Of a stretch of DNA of 64,000 nt, positions 1 to 12,300 are shown in pieces (the first letter of the stretch is position 1; each line of letters starts with the position of its first letter). This DNA comes from Scleroderma bovista (lineage: Eukaryota > Basidiomycota > Agaricomycetes > Boletales > Sclerodermataceae), in assembly GCA_037178675.1 (NCBI GenBank), contig JAYMGJ010000283.1:1-64000 (forward strand), in the 5' to 3' direction. The notes below the pieces were generated by a model, which worked only from the letters and a program-made list of their open reading frames with translations, made no database searches and had not been told where the DNA came from. The position numbers and the translations under genes are program-made.

Positions 1-214
1 CTGACTTATCCATCTTAACTGTCTGATTCCAGACAATCCAGACACTGTAAGAGAGTTAAGACCAATTGTCACCTTGCTGATGTAGAGAAATGATCAGATA
101 TCAAGTATATCTGACAAACAACAATAATGGAGGTTTAGGCCAGCACTGGGTGACCTACAAGTCCAAAGACAAAGAGGGAGCTTATAGACAGAGAGGGTGA
201 GTGACTGTGGTCAC

Positions 215-269
215 TTTATTGAGGGGGAAGCAGACACTTCCTTGCAGCCTTTGGCTGCTGGTTTATATA
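215..269 (-). promoter_or_regulatory. Core promoter and poly(A) signal of R2-a
   Basis: On the minus strand TATATAAA (262-269) is followed about 45 bp downstream by AATAAA (215-220). The same pair occurs in R2-b at 42239-42292. A TATA box shortly before a poly(A) signal is the usual U3/R layout of an LTR. Confidence 0.5.
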
Positions 270-1021
270 CAGGAGGGGCTGTGGTCCTGTAAGCACAAAT
301 GACTAAGTGCTTGGTAAGAGATTGGTACGTGATTGATAAGCAGTGTAATCAGGCTGAGTCATTGATGGGGAGAGCCTGAACAAGCTGCTGAGCCAAGGGA
401 ATGAGCAAAAACATAGGTAAAAAGGGGTGCATAATCAAGAATATGAAAAAATCATTGCATGGGGCCCAAAAAAGAGGGGGGGAAAGCTTGGGATGAGTAG
501 ATTGAAGCTAAATGAGCATATGCGATGACATAATGCATATGAATCATAGGGGCATGAGTCATGAATTGATAAGCAGCATGATAAGCATGATTTGAAGGAT
601 GATTGGTAAGTGATTGGTAAGGGGAGTAATGGGGATTAGTAATGCCAAGAGGGGATGAATAATGCACAGCAGAGTGAGTCAGAGTGAGCCAGAGTGACTC
701 TGTGTGACTCAGACAGAAGGGAAGCACAACCTGTGATTGATTGAACTTTAGATCTGGAGATGAGCTTCTGAAGCAGTGCCACTGATGGGAGTGGCTAGGG
801 GATAATAAAAGAATTGATCCGACCAGAAGAGCAGTGTCAGGGGGCCTGGAATGACAAGTAGAGTCACAGCTGGTCACAGAGTGTCACAAATCCCTTGGAT
901 TGAGCTTCTGTAGAGCAAAAACACAAAATTTGGTGCTCCTGAAGTGCAGTCTTCCCTTGAGCAGTAAGGGGAAGGTTCTGTACTCTATTAGGGCTCCTAA
1001 GAAGGGTTCTAGAGCACTGTT

Positions 1022-1411
1022 TCATTCGTGTTTGTTGTGGGATAGCAGGGAAGTGAAACATGAATAGCAGATTTGACATGTCCAGGGAAGCGAGATGAAT
1101 GATAGAGGGAGATGGATGTGACAGGACTCTGGGATGAAAGGACCATATGCAGAGGACTCAGGAGACACAGAGACGACCAGGTATGAATTTTCACGTCTAA
1201 CGATAGACTTGAGATGACCAAAGTATGTGCGCGACGCAGGACTGACGAGGAGAACGCGCTGACCAAGAATGAGAGGGCCTGAGGGAGAAGGCTGGGAAGA
1301 TATGTACCAGACAGTACACAGGAGCTCAGGGAGAGGCTGTCCCAAGAGCAGGACATAGTTGAGGTCTGCTGCAATAGAGGAGAAATGTTCTAGAGAAAAT
1401 GCGGACTCCAT
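1022..1411 (-). CDS. Conserved R1/R2 ORF, copy in R2-a (129 codons), function unknown
   Basis: The frame starts MESAFSLEHFSSIAADL and keeps the motif LLLGQPLPE and the later VSPESSAYGPF seen in every R1 and R2 copy. It lies upstream of the TATA box of the repeat, on the same strand. I recognise no domain, signal peptide or membrane segment. R1 and R2 differ at many bases but this frame stays open in both, which suggests selection on the protein at some time. It could still be an accidental open frame. Confidence 0.4.
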   Translation of the reverse strand: MESAFSLEHFSSIAADLNYVLLLGQPLPELLCTVWYISSQPSPSGPLILGQRVLLVSPASRTYFGHLKSIVRRENSYLVVSVSPESSAYGPFIPESCHIHLPLSFISLPWTCQICYSCFTSLLSHNKHE

Positions 1412-1800
1412 AGTGAGTGATGAAGTGGGTGTCTGGATTGTGGGTGAAATATCTCCATGGGAAATAAACAGATTTACGTCAGAACTTGACAGGCAGACAG
1501 ATCATGGTCTAGGCTCCATGATGGTATAGTCAGTGCCTGATAGCTTCAAAAACAGCAGAGCTATTCAAAATATCAGAATGCCAGCACTGGGCACTTAAAT
1601 TTGACATTTGGGCACTAAAAATGATTCTTCTTTTTCTCCTTCATTTCTCAATTGTTTCTTCTGCTTCTTTGATTGTTCTGGTATGGGAATTGGACTGTAG
1701 AAGGTTGCATTCCTCTCTCATACTGAAATGATCATCATTCCTTGGATTCTTCTGCTTCTTTGCAGTTCTTGTGCAAGGGATGACTGCTGGATGTCAGCAG

Positions 1801-1990
1801 TGTCAGAATATATGGCCGCTATGTGGCAAACTTACAAGACTGATTACATTTATTAGTTTTGATATATTAGCCCTACCTACAAGATAAATAGTTCGTAGTT
1901 GTACTGTGTATATTCATCGCGTTTGGACCTGGTTCGCACCCATCCACCCATCGTGGTCACCCCGATCAACTCAGCGCGCGAATTCTAACA
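1801..1990 (+). repeat. 5' LTR of Copia-1
   Basis: 190 bp, TG...CA, the same length as the 3' LTR and preceded by the target duplication AGCAG. Confidence 0.88.
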
Positions 1991-2242
1991 CAAACGTGAT
2001 ATCCTTCGTCGTTGTGCGTGTTGTCTTGCAGCTGTTGACCCCCTGTCGTTGTCCGTTCTCGCCGTCATATCATCGTTGTACCGTCATTCTCTTGCCGTTG
2101 TAACTGCCATTTGGGGCCGAAGCCAAATCGTCGTGGTCATCTCCGCCGTACTGTTTCCCCTGTCAAACCCCCGCTGTTATCTGTTGCAGCCAAATCACCG
2201 CTGTCGTCACGTGTCACACGTCACAGCCACAGATCTCGCGCC

Positions 2243-3027
2243 ATGCCAGACTCGTCGCTGCACTTTGCGAACCTGAATGAATCTAACTATGCGGATGGTC
2301 GTTGTACATGCAATCTACCTTGATTAAGAAAGGTTTATGGAAAGTTGTTGAGGGATCAGAGACTTGCCCACTCGGCTCCCCCAATTCGAAAGCTGTCAAA
2401 GCATTTGAGCACCGCCAAGCCGAAGCTCATGCTGAGATCGTCCTCCGCCTTGAACCGTCGCAGCTGCCGCACGCACACTCCACCGACCCCCACGTCCTTT
2501 GGGAAGAGCTCCAGCGCATGCACCGTGCCCAGGGCTTTGCCACACGCATGACCTTTCATCGAAGGTTTAACACAATGACTAAGCATGCTGACCAATCGAT
2601 GGGCAGTTGGATAGCTGATGTCCAGCAAGCCGCGTTTCGCCTGAAAGAAGTCGGATATATTGCTACGGATGAGGACAAAATACTCGTCCTTACTCAAGGC
2701 CTCCCCCCGTCCTATGATCCATTCATTATCTCCCTCGACGCCGCCATTGCTAATGGTACTACTGCTGACAATGCATCCATCTCACTTGAGGTAGTCAAGG
2801 CACGCTTACTAAATGAAGAATCACGTCAGCGCGCCGCCCAACCGGTAACGAACCCTGACCCAGCTGTCGCCCTTGCTGTCGCTTTGAAGCTGCGCCGCCC
2901 GCTCGAGCAGATCACCTGTTTCCACTGTGGAGAAAAAGGTCATTACCAGATCAATTGCCCGAAACGGAAAGTGGAAGAGAAGGGCACTGCCGCCGCCATC
3001 TTCGAAGAAGAAGAGCAGTCTTGGTGA
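2243..3027 (+). pseudogene. Copia gag (UBN2 family) with zinc knuckle, one frameshift
   Basis: The likely start is the ATG at 2243 (MPDSSLHFANLNESNYAD). Near 2297 one base appears to be missing, since the homologous frame resumes as LYMQSTLIKKGLWKVVEG in another phase and then stays open to 3027. The body has the UBN2 hallmarks (ELQRMH, NTMTKHADQSMGSWI, QGLPPSYD) and ends with a CCHC knuckle, CFHCGEKGHYQINC, before an acidic tail. Gag would package the RNA of the element. As it stands the N-terminus is out of frame, so this copy is probably dead. Confidence 0.8.
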
Positions 3028-3105
3028 AGTTGCAGGACATTTTCTCCTTTTCCCTCTTGTCTCCCTGTTTCTTTCGTACTTACTGTCTTGTTTTGTTTGT
3101 GGGAG

Positions 3106-3295
3106 TGTCAGAATATATGGCCACTACATGGCAAACTTACAAGACTGATTACATTTATTAGTTTTGATATATTAGCCCTACCTACAAGATAAATAGTTCG
3201 TAGTCGTACTGTGTATATTCATCGTGTTTGGACCTGGTTCGCACCCATCCACCCATCGTGGTCACCCCGATCGACTCAGCGCGCAAATTCTAACA
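3106..3295 (+). repeat. 3' LTR of Copia-1
   Basis: 190 bp, TG...CA, followed by AGCAG. Differences from the 5' LTR, such as CGCG against CGTG or CGCA, fall mostly at CpG sites. Confidence 0.88.
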
Positions 3296-3530
3296 AGCAG
3301 TCATCTTTTGCTCCAGGATAGTCATTCTTGTGGGATAGATGGCTACGATGAGCTTTCATTCATTCTTCGCATAAGGATAGTCTTGATTTTGCATGATATG
3401 GATAGCAAGGGCTGTCTGTATCCCTCAAGTCAGCACAATCTTTCAATAGATCTTAAGTGTGTTCTTTGCATTAATTTCATCAGCTAACTTTCTCCATGTC
3501 CACAGTACCAAACACATTTGGTGTGTGACA

Positions 3531-4889
3531 ACATTCTCCTCGTCAGCCCTGCATCAAGGATGTACTTTGGTCATCTTAGGTCTATTGTCAAGCTTGAAAA
3601 GCTGTCTCTGGTTGTCTCTGTGTCCCCTGATCCCTCTGCCTATGGTCTCTTCCTCCCAGACCCCTGCCATGTCCATCTCCCTCTGTTGTTCATCTTGCTT
3701 TCCTGGATGCGTCAAATTCAATACTCTATCCACTTCTCTACTTTCAGATGGCATCCTCCAGCACCATGACAGTTATACCCCCACTTTATAGTGTTGTTAG
3801 GAAGAAGAACTTTCTCTCTCATTCTTTCCCAGCAGAGAGCTCATCAAGGGAGCCCATGGTTGCACTTCAGTGGCATTAGAACACATGCACTATACCTTAG
3901 TGTATGCTGACCCCCCAAAGACCTCTGGACCCCTGGTACCCTTCTTGTGGCTGTACTGTCTTGGATCAATCCCCATATTTATCTCAGATCTTCCCCATTG
4001 TTGGCCCATCAAGTTCCTGGTGGTACACAGCCTCCCATGGCTGTGCATCAATGACTCCTCTTGCTGTGCAGTGACTCATCCCTTGCTTACTGATGCTCTC
4101 TTGTCATCAGTATTACTCTATCCCTTTTGCATTTTTGGTATATCACTCAACTGATGACTCACTTCCTTACCAATCAATCTTGTCATGCAGCTTACTCATT
4201 CCTGCTTATCCCTTGCTTACTGATTGCTTACAAACCCCTTACAAAGCTCTTACCAATCCCTTACCAATCCTTGACAAATTCTGCTTACTCCCTTCTCTTT
4301 TTGTACTTTAATGCTGTGCCCCCCCATGTATTTAAACCCCTGGGCTCAGCCCAGTGATCATAGACCAAATTGCATGAAATTATCTCTCTCTCAGACTCTC
4401 TAAGTTGGTATCCCCTCAGCTCTTTGAGTCTTGTAGGCTTCAGTGACGGTCTAAGGACTCTAATATTCAAGTTTTATTCAATCCATTCAAGTCCAAGTAT
4501 TTCTCTAGGCTCAAGCAGAGTCTAGCCAGTCAATCCTTCATCTCCCATTGCTTCTGAATGTTAGGAGCCCCCTTGCCCCCTTGCTGCACCAATCTCTGGG
4601 TGTAGTATCACTACTTCTCTCTCAGTCAACCTGATCCCCACTTTGACACTTCCTAGGCTTTAGGAAGAGTCCAGACACCTATCCCCTTCATCTTCTATTG
4701 CTCCTGTACCCCAGGAGTATCCTGCATCATCATCTGCATCACCCTGTTGGTGTAGATCCCCTTTTCCCCTCCTCAGCACATCCTCTCTGGACACTGCAGA
4801 GGTAAACCACCACTTGCACATTTTCATAGTCCGTTGTTGGTGTTGTGTTTGGGTTAATACTCCGACCCTAATCCACACTTTGACTCACA
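3531..4889 (+). mobile_element. R1 repeat, copy R1-a (5' part missing)
   Basis: This is the 3' two thirds of R1 in plus orientation, ending CACTTTGACTCACA at 4889. Its upstream part lies left of the window, cut off by R2-a, which joins it at 3530/3531 inside the conserved ORF. The ORF remnant is in frame at 3531-3769. The TATTTAAA box of R1 is present near 4327-4334. It inserted into the Gypsy RT fragment that begins at 4890. Confidence 0.65.
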
Positions 4890-5564
4890 CTGTGCAGTCA
4901 TCATACCACTCCAAGTGGTTCTGTGTTATTAAGAAAAATGAAAAGATCCAGATTGTCCATGATCTGCAGCCTCTCAATAAGGTTACAAACAGAGATGCCG
5001 GAGTTCCACTGATTTGGGATGACTTTGTTGAACCATTCACCAGTCGGCAATGTTACACTGTCTTTGATCTCTTTTCCAGATTTGATGCCCGCCAACTGCA
5101 TCCCAATAGTCAAGATCTCACATCATTCATGACTCCCCTCAGTCTCTTATGACATACTGCCATGCCACAAGGCTACACCAACTCTCCTTCCAAATTCAAG
5201 AATTGTACTAGTTTCATCTTACAAGATGAGATCCCGCACATAGCCAACATATTCATTGACGATCTTCCCATCAAAGGCCCTGAAACATGCTATAATGATG
5301 CCAATGGCAATGCTGAAACCCTGCCAGCCAACCCAGGGATTCATCACTTCATTTGGGAACATGCTGTAGATGTGCACTGGATTATGCATTGCTTTGTGCA
5401 TGCAAAAGACCCAACTCTGCTGACCTCATGTTTTGATTCTTGGCCAAGAATGCCATTCTGATGGTTGCTCTCCCAACCATGGCAAAGTCAAGAAGATTTT
5501 AGATTGGCCTCCCCTTGCAATGCCAAAGGATATGTGCTCATTTCTAGGTCTCTGTGGAACTGTG
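4890..5564 (+). pseudogene. Gypsy reverse transcriptase fragment (Gypsy-D)
   Basis: The translation gives WFCVIKKNEKIQIVHDLQPLN, then after a frameshift near 5150 PQGYTNSPSKF and FIDDLPIKGP, and later PGIHHFIWEH. These are the RT palm motifs of fungal Ty3/Gypsy elements, with F-I-D-D in the place of YxDD. Frame breaks at about 5150 and 5460 show decay. The left side is cut by R1-a and the right side, within a SFLGLCGT-type motif, by the LTR at 5565. Confidence 0.7.
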
Positions 5565-5835
5565 TGTTGGAGATAAACAAACCTGTTGTGGTTTGTTTAC
5601 CTACTTACATAAGCATACATCACACTACAGTAGAGTTTCTATTATCATAGTCCCTCAGTAGCTTGCCAGACTACTGAGGGTAAGTACCACTGACTATCTT
5701 GTCTATTCCTTACTGATACCTTGTAGTTACCCTACAGGTATATACTAATATAATAGTAGCTTGCCAGCATACTGAGGTTACCTACAGATTTCCTTCTCCC
5801 TTCCTTCAGGGCTAGACCTTCCCTGTGCAGACCAC
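5565..5835 (+). repeat. Solo Copia-2-type LTR, 3' end cut by Gypsy-C
   Basis: It starts TGTTGGAGATAAAC like the Copia-2 LTRs (33689-33873, 41721-41905) and shares their CTGTGCAGACCAC near the end, but stops where the Gypsy-C LTR begins. It contains a perfect 10-bp hairpin (CCCTCAGTAG at 5652-5661, CTACTGAGGG at 5671-5680) and a second, weaker copy. It is about 85 bp longer than the Copia-2 LTR in the middle. Confidence 0.6.
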
Positions 5836-6183
5836 TGTCACGACCGTGACATCTGATCACCCTGTACCCTATTGTCTGATCGCGGCCATGCATTCACCGT
5901 CAATTTTATTGTATGTACTCCCTTTTCCATTTCTCTCTATCTGTCCTGTATCACCACTGATCAGTGAGCACATTGTCTGTTCTGCCTCTCTGTACGATTA
6001 CTTAATATGTTTCCTTTCTCATTTCTGGTTACTATATGTTCCCGTCCCATTCCATTACTAATACAATACCTATCAGTAATCTGGTTATCACACTTACCAT
6101 ACTTACTCAGTGCACAGCGCAACTGCACTTGTCATTCGTCAGTAATCCCAACTACCCATACATCACCTCTTCTGTTCCACTCA

Positions 6184-6191
6184 GTATAAAT
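6184..6191 (+). promoter_or_regulatory. TATA box of the Gypsy-C 5' LTR
   Basis: TATAAATA within the presumed 5' LTR, about 240 bp before the first ATG of gag. Confidence 0.45.
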
Positions 6192-6427
6192 ACCTAGATA
6201 CTTGGTCTGTTGTAGTTTCAGTTTGAATATCAAATAAGATACTTCTCCTCTGTTCTCTCTTCATGCTCTCTGTCTCTATCCTCGTACAAGTACTTGATCG
6301 TTGACCGTCTACCCTCAGACTCTCCGTCAGACCCTCGGTTGGCCTTCCTAATACTCGGGAAGTGCGACTATGCTACATAGTATCTTGGTCTTACCACTAG
6401 ACCAACCCCTGACCCCCTGACCCCTCA

Positions 6428-7777
6428 ATGTCCAGGACAATCCAGACTTGCTCGTGCACTGCTCTCTCAAACAACCCGGAACCCTCAGTGTCCGACACTT
6501 GTCAGGCTGCTGCCTTGAGTGCGCTGACTAGCCTCAGGCGCTCACCCAACTCTGTCTCCCAATTCCAAGGCTTCTCTGCTTGGAGAGCCTCCTCCCCCAC
6601 TCAGTGTCGCCCACCTGGGGCCTTTGTCGAAGATCTCAGCGATGACCTAGGTGATGACCATCCCAATAACAATGACCCCGGTGACGGTGGTCCCAGTGGT
6701 GATGGTCCCGATGACCCCAATGATCCAAACCCTGATGATGGCAGTGAAGACCCCATTGATGGCATCCCCGACCTAGACAAGGCTGGTCTAGTCATCTTTA
6801 ATAACCTCTCCATTGCTATCAACAGACTTGCATGATCTTCGCGCCCATCTGAGTCTTTGTCTCACACCAAGGTGTGTGAACCCAACATCTTCGATGGGAC
6901 CAATCCAAAGAAGTTGCACACATTTGTAGTCCAGTGCAAGCTCAACTTCCAGGACCAACCAAAGGCATTTCGCACTGACCGAACCAAGGTCACCTTTGCA
7001 CAGTCCTACCTCAAAGGAATGGCTCTCAAATGGTTCGAGCCAGACCTACTCGGTGCAGGAGACCCCCACAACTGTCCGATTTGGATGACCAACTGGGAAG
7101 AGTTCATCATTGAACTCCAAACAACCTTTGGTCCCCACGACCCTGTTGCCGACGCCAAGCATCAGCTTGACCACCTCTGCATGAAGGAAAACCGTTGTGC
7201 CAACAGATATGTGGTTGACTTCAACTGCATTGCATCCCAGGTTCAGGGCTACAGCGATGGCGCCCTGTGTCATCACTTCTACACAGGTCTCCCCGACTGA
7301 ATCAAGGATGAGATAAGCCGCATTGGTAAACCGTGCACTCTGAACAGTCTTTGCATCCTTACCCAGGAGATCTATGCCCGATATTGGGAACACAAGGAAG
7401 AGGTCGCATGTCAGAACAAGACCTCTACCAGCACTAGTACCAACACCCCCAACACCAAGTCGGGTAAAATGGATAAGGGTAAATCCTCAGGCAACACTGC
7501 CCAGTCCTCTTTGTCATTGACCCTGACTCAGAAATCTAACAAATTAGGCAAGACTGCTGAGCTTTTGGACAAGCTCAGCAAGGACAGCAAGCTGACCTCT
7601 AAGGAACACAAGCGCAGGTTTGACATGAATCTGTGCATGTTCTGTGGTGCAACTGGCCACAAGGCCAAGGACTGCCCCAAGTCAGGCTCTCAAGCAGCCA
7701 AGGCTAGGGCAGCTACTGCCGCTACCATGAACATGTCAGAAGCCAAACTGACAGCCTCCACCGAGGCAAAAAAATAA
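6428..7777 (+). pseudogene. Gypsy-C gag, two in-frame TGA stops
   Basis: A single frame runs from the ATG at 6428 to TAA at 7777, broken by TGA at 6833-6835 and 7298-7300. The order is a Ser/Thr-rich leader, an acidic DDxGDDxPNN stretch, the capsid-like part (FDGTNPKKLHTFVVQC, KGMALKWFEPDL, FYTGLPD), and the zinc knuckle CMFCGATGHKAKDC near 7640. Both TGA codons stand where related gags have Arg (LPD-R-IKDEI, LA-R-SSRPS). Confidence 0.8.
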
Positions 7778-8986
7778 ATAGCAACTCCCAAGACTCCACA
7801 CAGAGTGGGAGTTGCATTGTTCCTGACTGTGCACCAATGGAGGCCCGACTCAACACAGCTGCTCTTTCCAATCTGAATTCTCTCCAACCCTCTGTAACAA
7901 TCATTGACCATACTATGCCTTCCTTTCCTGTGTTAGTAGATTCAGGTTCTACCCACTGTTTTGTAGATCTAACATTTGCCAATATGAACACTCTTTCACA
8001 CTGCTCAGTATCCCTGATTGCTCTCCGTCTATTTGACAGTACCACCACCACCATAATTACCGAAGCAACTGATCTACCCATCCACTTTCCCTCTGGCGAC
8101 GTCACCCCAATGACATTATGTCACCCTGTTGGACTCTGACTGTAAGATAGTTCTTGGACACAACTGGCTCACCAGATACAATCCATCGATTGACTGGGTA
8201 TTGAGCAGTATCAAGTTCAGAACATCCATGCAGCAAGTGCCAACCCCGAGCTCACTCCCCGACCCTGTAGCACCCTCACCAAGTGCGATGAGACTCAATG
8301 CTACATCAGTCTCACCTCCTTCCCTGACCGACTTGCCTCAGGCTCCTGGTCTTCAGGCATCTCCTATCGCTCTCATCAATGCTGCAGCCTTTCTGAAGGC
8401 TTGCCAGCTCGATGGCTCTCAACAGTTCTCTATTCAGCTGAAGCCTGATAGCAGCTTTCGCACTGCATCGGTCAACACTACTCCCGACCTCTCCTCTGTC
8501 CCCGAGGCATACCACGACTTTGCCGACATCTTTAGCAAGGCAAAAGCATCAGTACTCACACCCCATCGGGAACACGACCTCAAGATAGAACTAGAAGAAG
8601 GAGCACCCTTACCACCCAGTAGACTCTACTCTCTCTCCCCCATCAAGCTCAAAACCCTTGGGGCATTCATCAACAAAAACCTTCCCTTTGGTTTCATCTA
8701 TCTGACCTCATCCTCCCATGCAGTCCCTGTCCTCTTTGTCAAGAAAAAGGATGGCTCTCTCTGACTTTGTGTTGATTACTGAGGACTCAACAAAATATCA
8801 AAGAAGGATCAGTATCCCCTACCTCTCATCTCCAACCTACTCAACTCTCTGAGTGGGGCAAAAGTCTATACTAAAATTGATCTTCAACATGCTTACCACC
8901 TGGTTCGCATTGCCGAAAGTGATGAGTGGAAAACTGCCATCAGGACTCACTATGGCTCGTATGAGTGGCAGGTGATGCCCTTTGGT

Positions 8987-9274
8987 TGTTGAAGCAATAC
9001 CTATATATGTAGAGGAACTGCTACTCCAACTCACCTGTTGGGTGGAGTGCACAACCAGAGATAGTAGTGGTAGCTGGTTAAGAGCTGTTATATTATATAA
9101 GTGGTGGACGCTGTTTATATACAACAAATAGTGTGACACGTGACTGTGACACGTGACGTGTGACATGTAACATCTACTCTAAAGAGGACTATTACTAAGT
9201 CTACACTAATATGGGTCACAGTCTTGTGCGCACTTTGTCGACGGTTTATGCCGGGTGCACGTGCGACTTCAACA
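8987..9274 (-). repeat. 3' LTR of Copia-3
   Basis: 288 bp, TGTTGAAGC to CTTCAACA, adjacent to the target duplication TTGGT (8982-8986). The purine tract GGGGGAG lies next to it on the minus strand. Confidence 0.9.
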
Positions 9275-9320
9275 CTCCCCCTCACTGTGCTGCATGTAGA
9301 GCACTTCAGCGAATAAGGCG

Positions 9321-12300
9321 CTAGATGCTGCCAGAGGGAAACTGTAAGCCTAGTTGAGCTCTGAACTTCGCGAATTTCTCGTGGGGTAAGTTCTTGGTGA
9401 GCAGATCGGCGGGATTCTCAGCACCATCAATGAAGAATAGCTCCACATTACCTTTTGCGACTGACTCGCAGATTCCGTGGTAGCGGATGTCGATGTGCTT
9501 CGAGCGAGGCTCTGTTACAGGGTTGGATGCCATGAATATGGACCCCTGATTATCACCGCAAATCGGGATAGCTTTCAGCTTATAGCCGAGCTCACCGAGT
9601 AGACTCCGAATCCAGGTAACTTGGTGAGCGCAATCACTCAAAGCCATGTATTCAGCCTCAGTGGATGAGTACGCAATAGTCTTCTGTGCACGAGAAGTCC
9701 AACTGATCAAGCCATCTGCAAGTTTCAGGTAGAAACCTGTCTGCGAGAGGCGAGAGATAGGGTCTGATCCCCAATCTGAGTCCGTGCATGCAATCAGGCC
9801 AGCACCGGATCCACCATTGTACACTAGGGAATAATTAGGTGTATCAATCAAGTAGCGACAGATATAAAGTGCTTTGGATAGGTGGTCCTGGGATGGGTTC
9901 GTGGCATGGTGCGAGAGATGGGTGACTGCAAAGGCAATGTCGGGCCTAGTGCCTAACATAAGGTACAGAAGGGACCCAATAACCATCTGGAAACGGGAGC
10001 GGAGTTCCGCATCAACAGGCTCTGTATTTTTGGCGGCATAGTAGCCAGCCGGCAGTGGGGTGCTTGCGGACTTTGCATTGAGCATGCTGCAGCGTTCGAT
10101 GACCTTTTGGAGGTATGCACATTGATCCAGGTGGATAGCGTGACCTTTGCGAGTGATTCACATTCAGAGGAACTCCTTAGGTTCTCCAAGGTCTCAGCAC
10201 TCCCATTTGCGCATGAACTGTGCTTTGATGGCATCAACAACAGCCTTGTTAGGGCCGCAGAATAACACGTCGTCAATGTAGATAATACCGATGACGATGT
10301 TGGTGCCTTTCTTCTTATAGAAGAAGATGCCTGCTTCAGATTTAAGGTGCTCAAACCCGAGCTCTTTGAGAGACTCATCGAGTGTGCGCCACCAAGCTAG
10401 GCCAGCCTGTTTGAGGCCATAGAGGGCACGCCAGAGGCAGAGCACTTTGCGCTCTTGCCCAGGAACTGCAAACCCTTCGGGTTGTTCCATGTAGATCTCT
10501 TCGTCGAGCTTGCCATACAAGTAGGCGCTCCGAACGTCGAGTCCAGTAATATACCAATTCTCAAGTGCGGCAAGTGCAAGCATGAGGCGCACTGTTTCAA
10601 AGCGCACGACTGGTGAGAAGACCTGGTCAAAATCTAATCCCTCGACCTGGGAGAAGCCTTTTGCTACTAAGCGGGCTTTCTTGCGGCCATCCAACTTTAC
10701 ATCGAAGACCCATTGATTCTTTATGACCTTCCGGTCTTGGGGACGGTCAACTAGCTCAAAGACCTTGCGCTTTCGCAGCACGTCGAGCTCTTCTTGGCAA
10801 GCAAGTCGCCAGAGTTTCTGCTCAGCTTGGGATAAGTGAGCAATGTCCTTATAGGACCAGTTGCGGACACTCTCGTATTGAGGGTCGTGGGTTTCGAGGG
10901 CTTTGCCCATCAGGTATCGGACTAGGTTTGCTCCCCCTTCCTCGCACATCTTTTGCACATCTTCCTCACTGGGCGTTGCAGAGGTGTCGGGGAAACCACC
11001 AGGGATATGGTCTGGTGTGTCTGGTTGTGGGGGCCTAGGGGCCTCACCCACTGTTTCTCGCCATCGAGAGGCACTTTCGATATCCCAGAGTTGCTCAACG
11101 GGATGTCGCCGCTCACCATACACGTTACCGGGGCACAATGGCACTCTACATTCACGTTGGGGGCGGGCAGGGATATTCACTGCAGGAGGTCGCGGCGCAT
11201 TCTGGCGGCGTTCAGCTCGGCCAGGGCGCTGCGGTGCCGGAGGTGGCGGATTTCTCACTGGTGAAGGCGTTCTCGGTGCCAGTGGAGGCACTGGAGATGG
11301 CATACGGGGAGGATTTATTTGGTTAGGCTCTTCCTCAGGAGCCTCAGGTTCCTCGCGCTTTGGATCGTCATCCTGCGCTTGGGGATGTGGGTAGTCATGG
11401 TCGTGTTCCACATCATCATCACTGTCGGTATCATCAGGGGGATTTCCTGGTTGATCAGTGGCTGGTTTTGGATTTGCCCTTCCGAAAGGGTTCTCGAGAG
11501 GTTCACGCCTGTTTTTGGGGCAGCGAGGGAAGTGATGCTCGTCAAAGACGGCATGAGCAGCGGTAAACACTGCATTGGTGGAGCGCATAAACAAGAAATT
11601 GAGCTCATTGCCTGGGGCAACACCGACATAAGTCATTAGCTCCGACTTGGGAGCCATCTTATTTGCTCGAGCCAAGGCTGGGAGGTAGACAAAGGCTCCA
11701 CAGCCAAATACACAGAGGTGGTCAATGGTAGGCATCTCCCCCTTAAGCATTTCATGGGGGGTGCGCCATCACAGGTGAGCTACCAGAGTATGGTTGTAAA
11801 TGTGGGTTGCGTGAGCAAACACAAATTCCCACCAGGAGTCAGGAATGCAGGCTTGATGCCGCATAGACTCAGCTTTATCCATGAGAGTGCACCCTGAACG
11901 CTCGGTGCGGCCATTCTGCATGGGAGTTCTTGGAGCACTTTGATATATTTTAATTCCTTTCTCAAGGAGTGCTCGATCAAACAGATCGGATTTATACTCT
12001 CCGCCAGCATCGGACATCCATCCAACGACATGCGTATCATGTTGGATGCGCACCATTTCGAGGAAATCTTTGGCAGCTTTAATCGCTGCAGCTTTGGAGC
12101 GAAGAGGCATAGTCCAGGCATGAGAAGTATAATTGTCGTAGAAGGTGATAACATATTTGAATTTCCGGTACGACATAACCGGGAAGGATTTTAGGTCAGA
12201 GTGCACCAGCTCGAAGGGCTTGGAAGCACATCTTTCATTCTCTGGGAAAACTCGATTGGGCATCTTGCCAAGAGCACATCCAGGGCAAACACAATCCTCA

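Larger units (their letters stand above)
1801..3295 (+). mobile_element. Gag-only non-autonomous Copia element (Copia-1)
   Basis: Two 190-bp direct repeats (1801-1990 and 3106-3295), each TGTCAGAATATATGG...TTCTAACA, enclose 1115 bp that hold only a UBN2-type gag frame. The element is flanked by AGCAG at 1796-1800 and 3296-3300, a perfect 5-bp target duplication. There is no protease, integrase or RT, so it must have been moved in trans. The LTRs differ at about seven sites, nearly all transitions. A purine tract ending gggag precedes the 3' LTR. A decayed relative lies at 44458-45713. Confidence 0.88.
1..3530 (-). mobile_element. R2 long-LTR-like repeat, copy R2-a (runs off left edge, split by a Copia insertion)
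   Basis: Read on the minus strand the repeat starts at 3530 with TGTCACACACCAAATGTG and continues past the left edge of the window. The gag-only Copia at 1801-3295 splits it, and the two halves rejoin through the 5-bp duplication AGCAG. The order of parts matches R1: start motif, conserved ORF, a TC-rich stretch with repeated TTACCAATC, TATA box, AATAAA. A second copy lies on plus at 32625-42800. No reverse transcriptase belongs to it here, so I infer a solo LTR, or a compact element with LTR-like ends. Its right end abuts R1-a, so it appears to have inserted into R1. Confidence 0.6.

Noticed and set aside
10903..11639. Plus-strand frames over Copia-3 pol
   Set aside because: They are antisense shadows of the integrase-RT linker and RT, composed of Gly/Ser/Arg-rich sequence without family resemblance.
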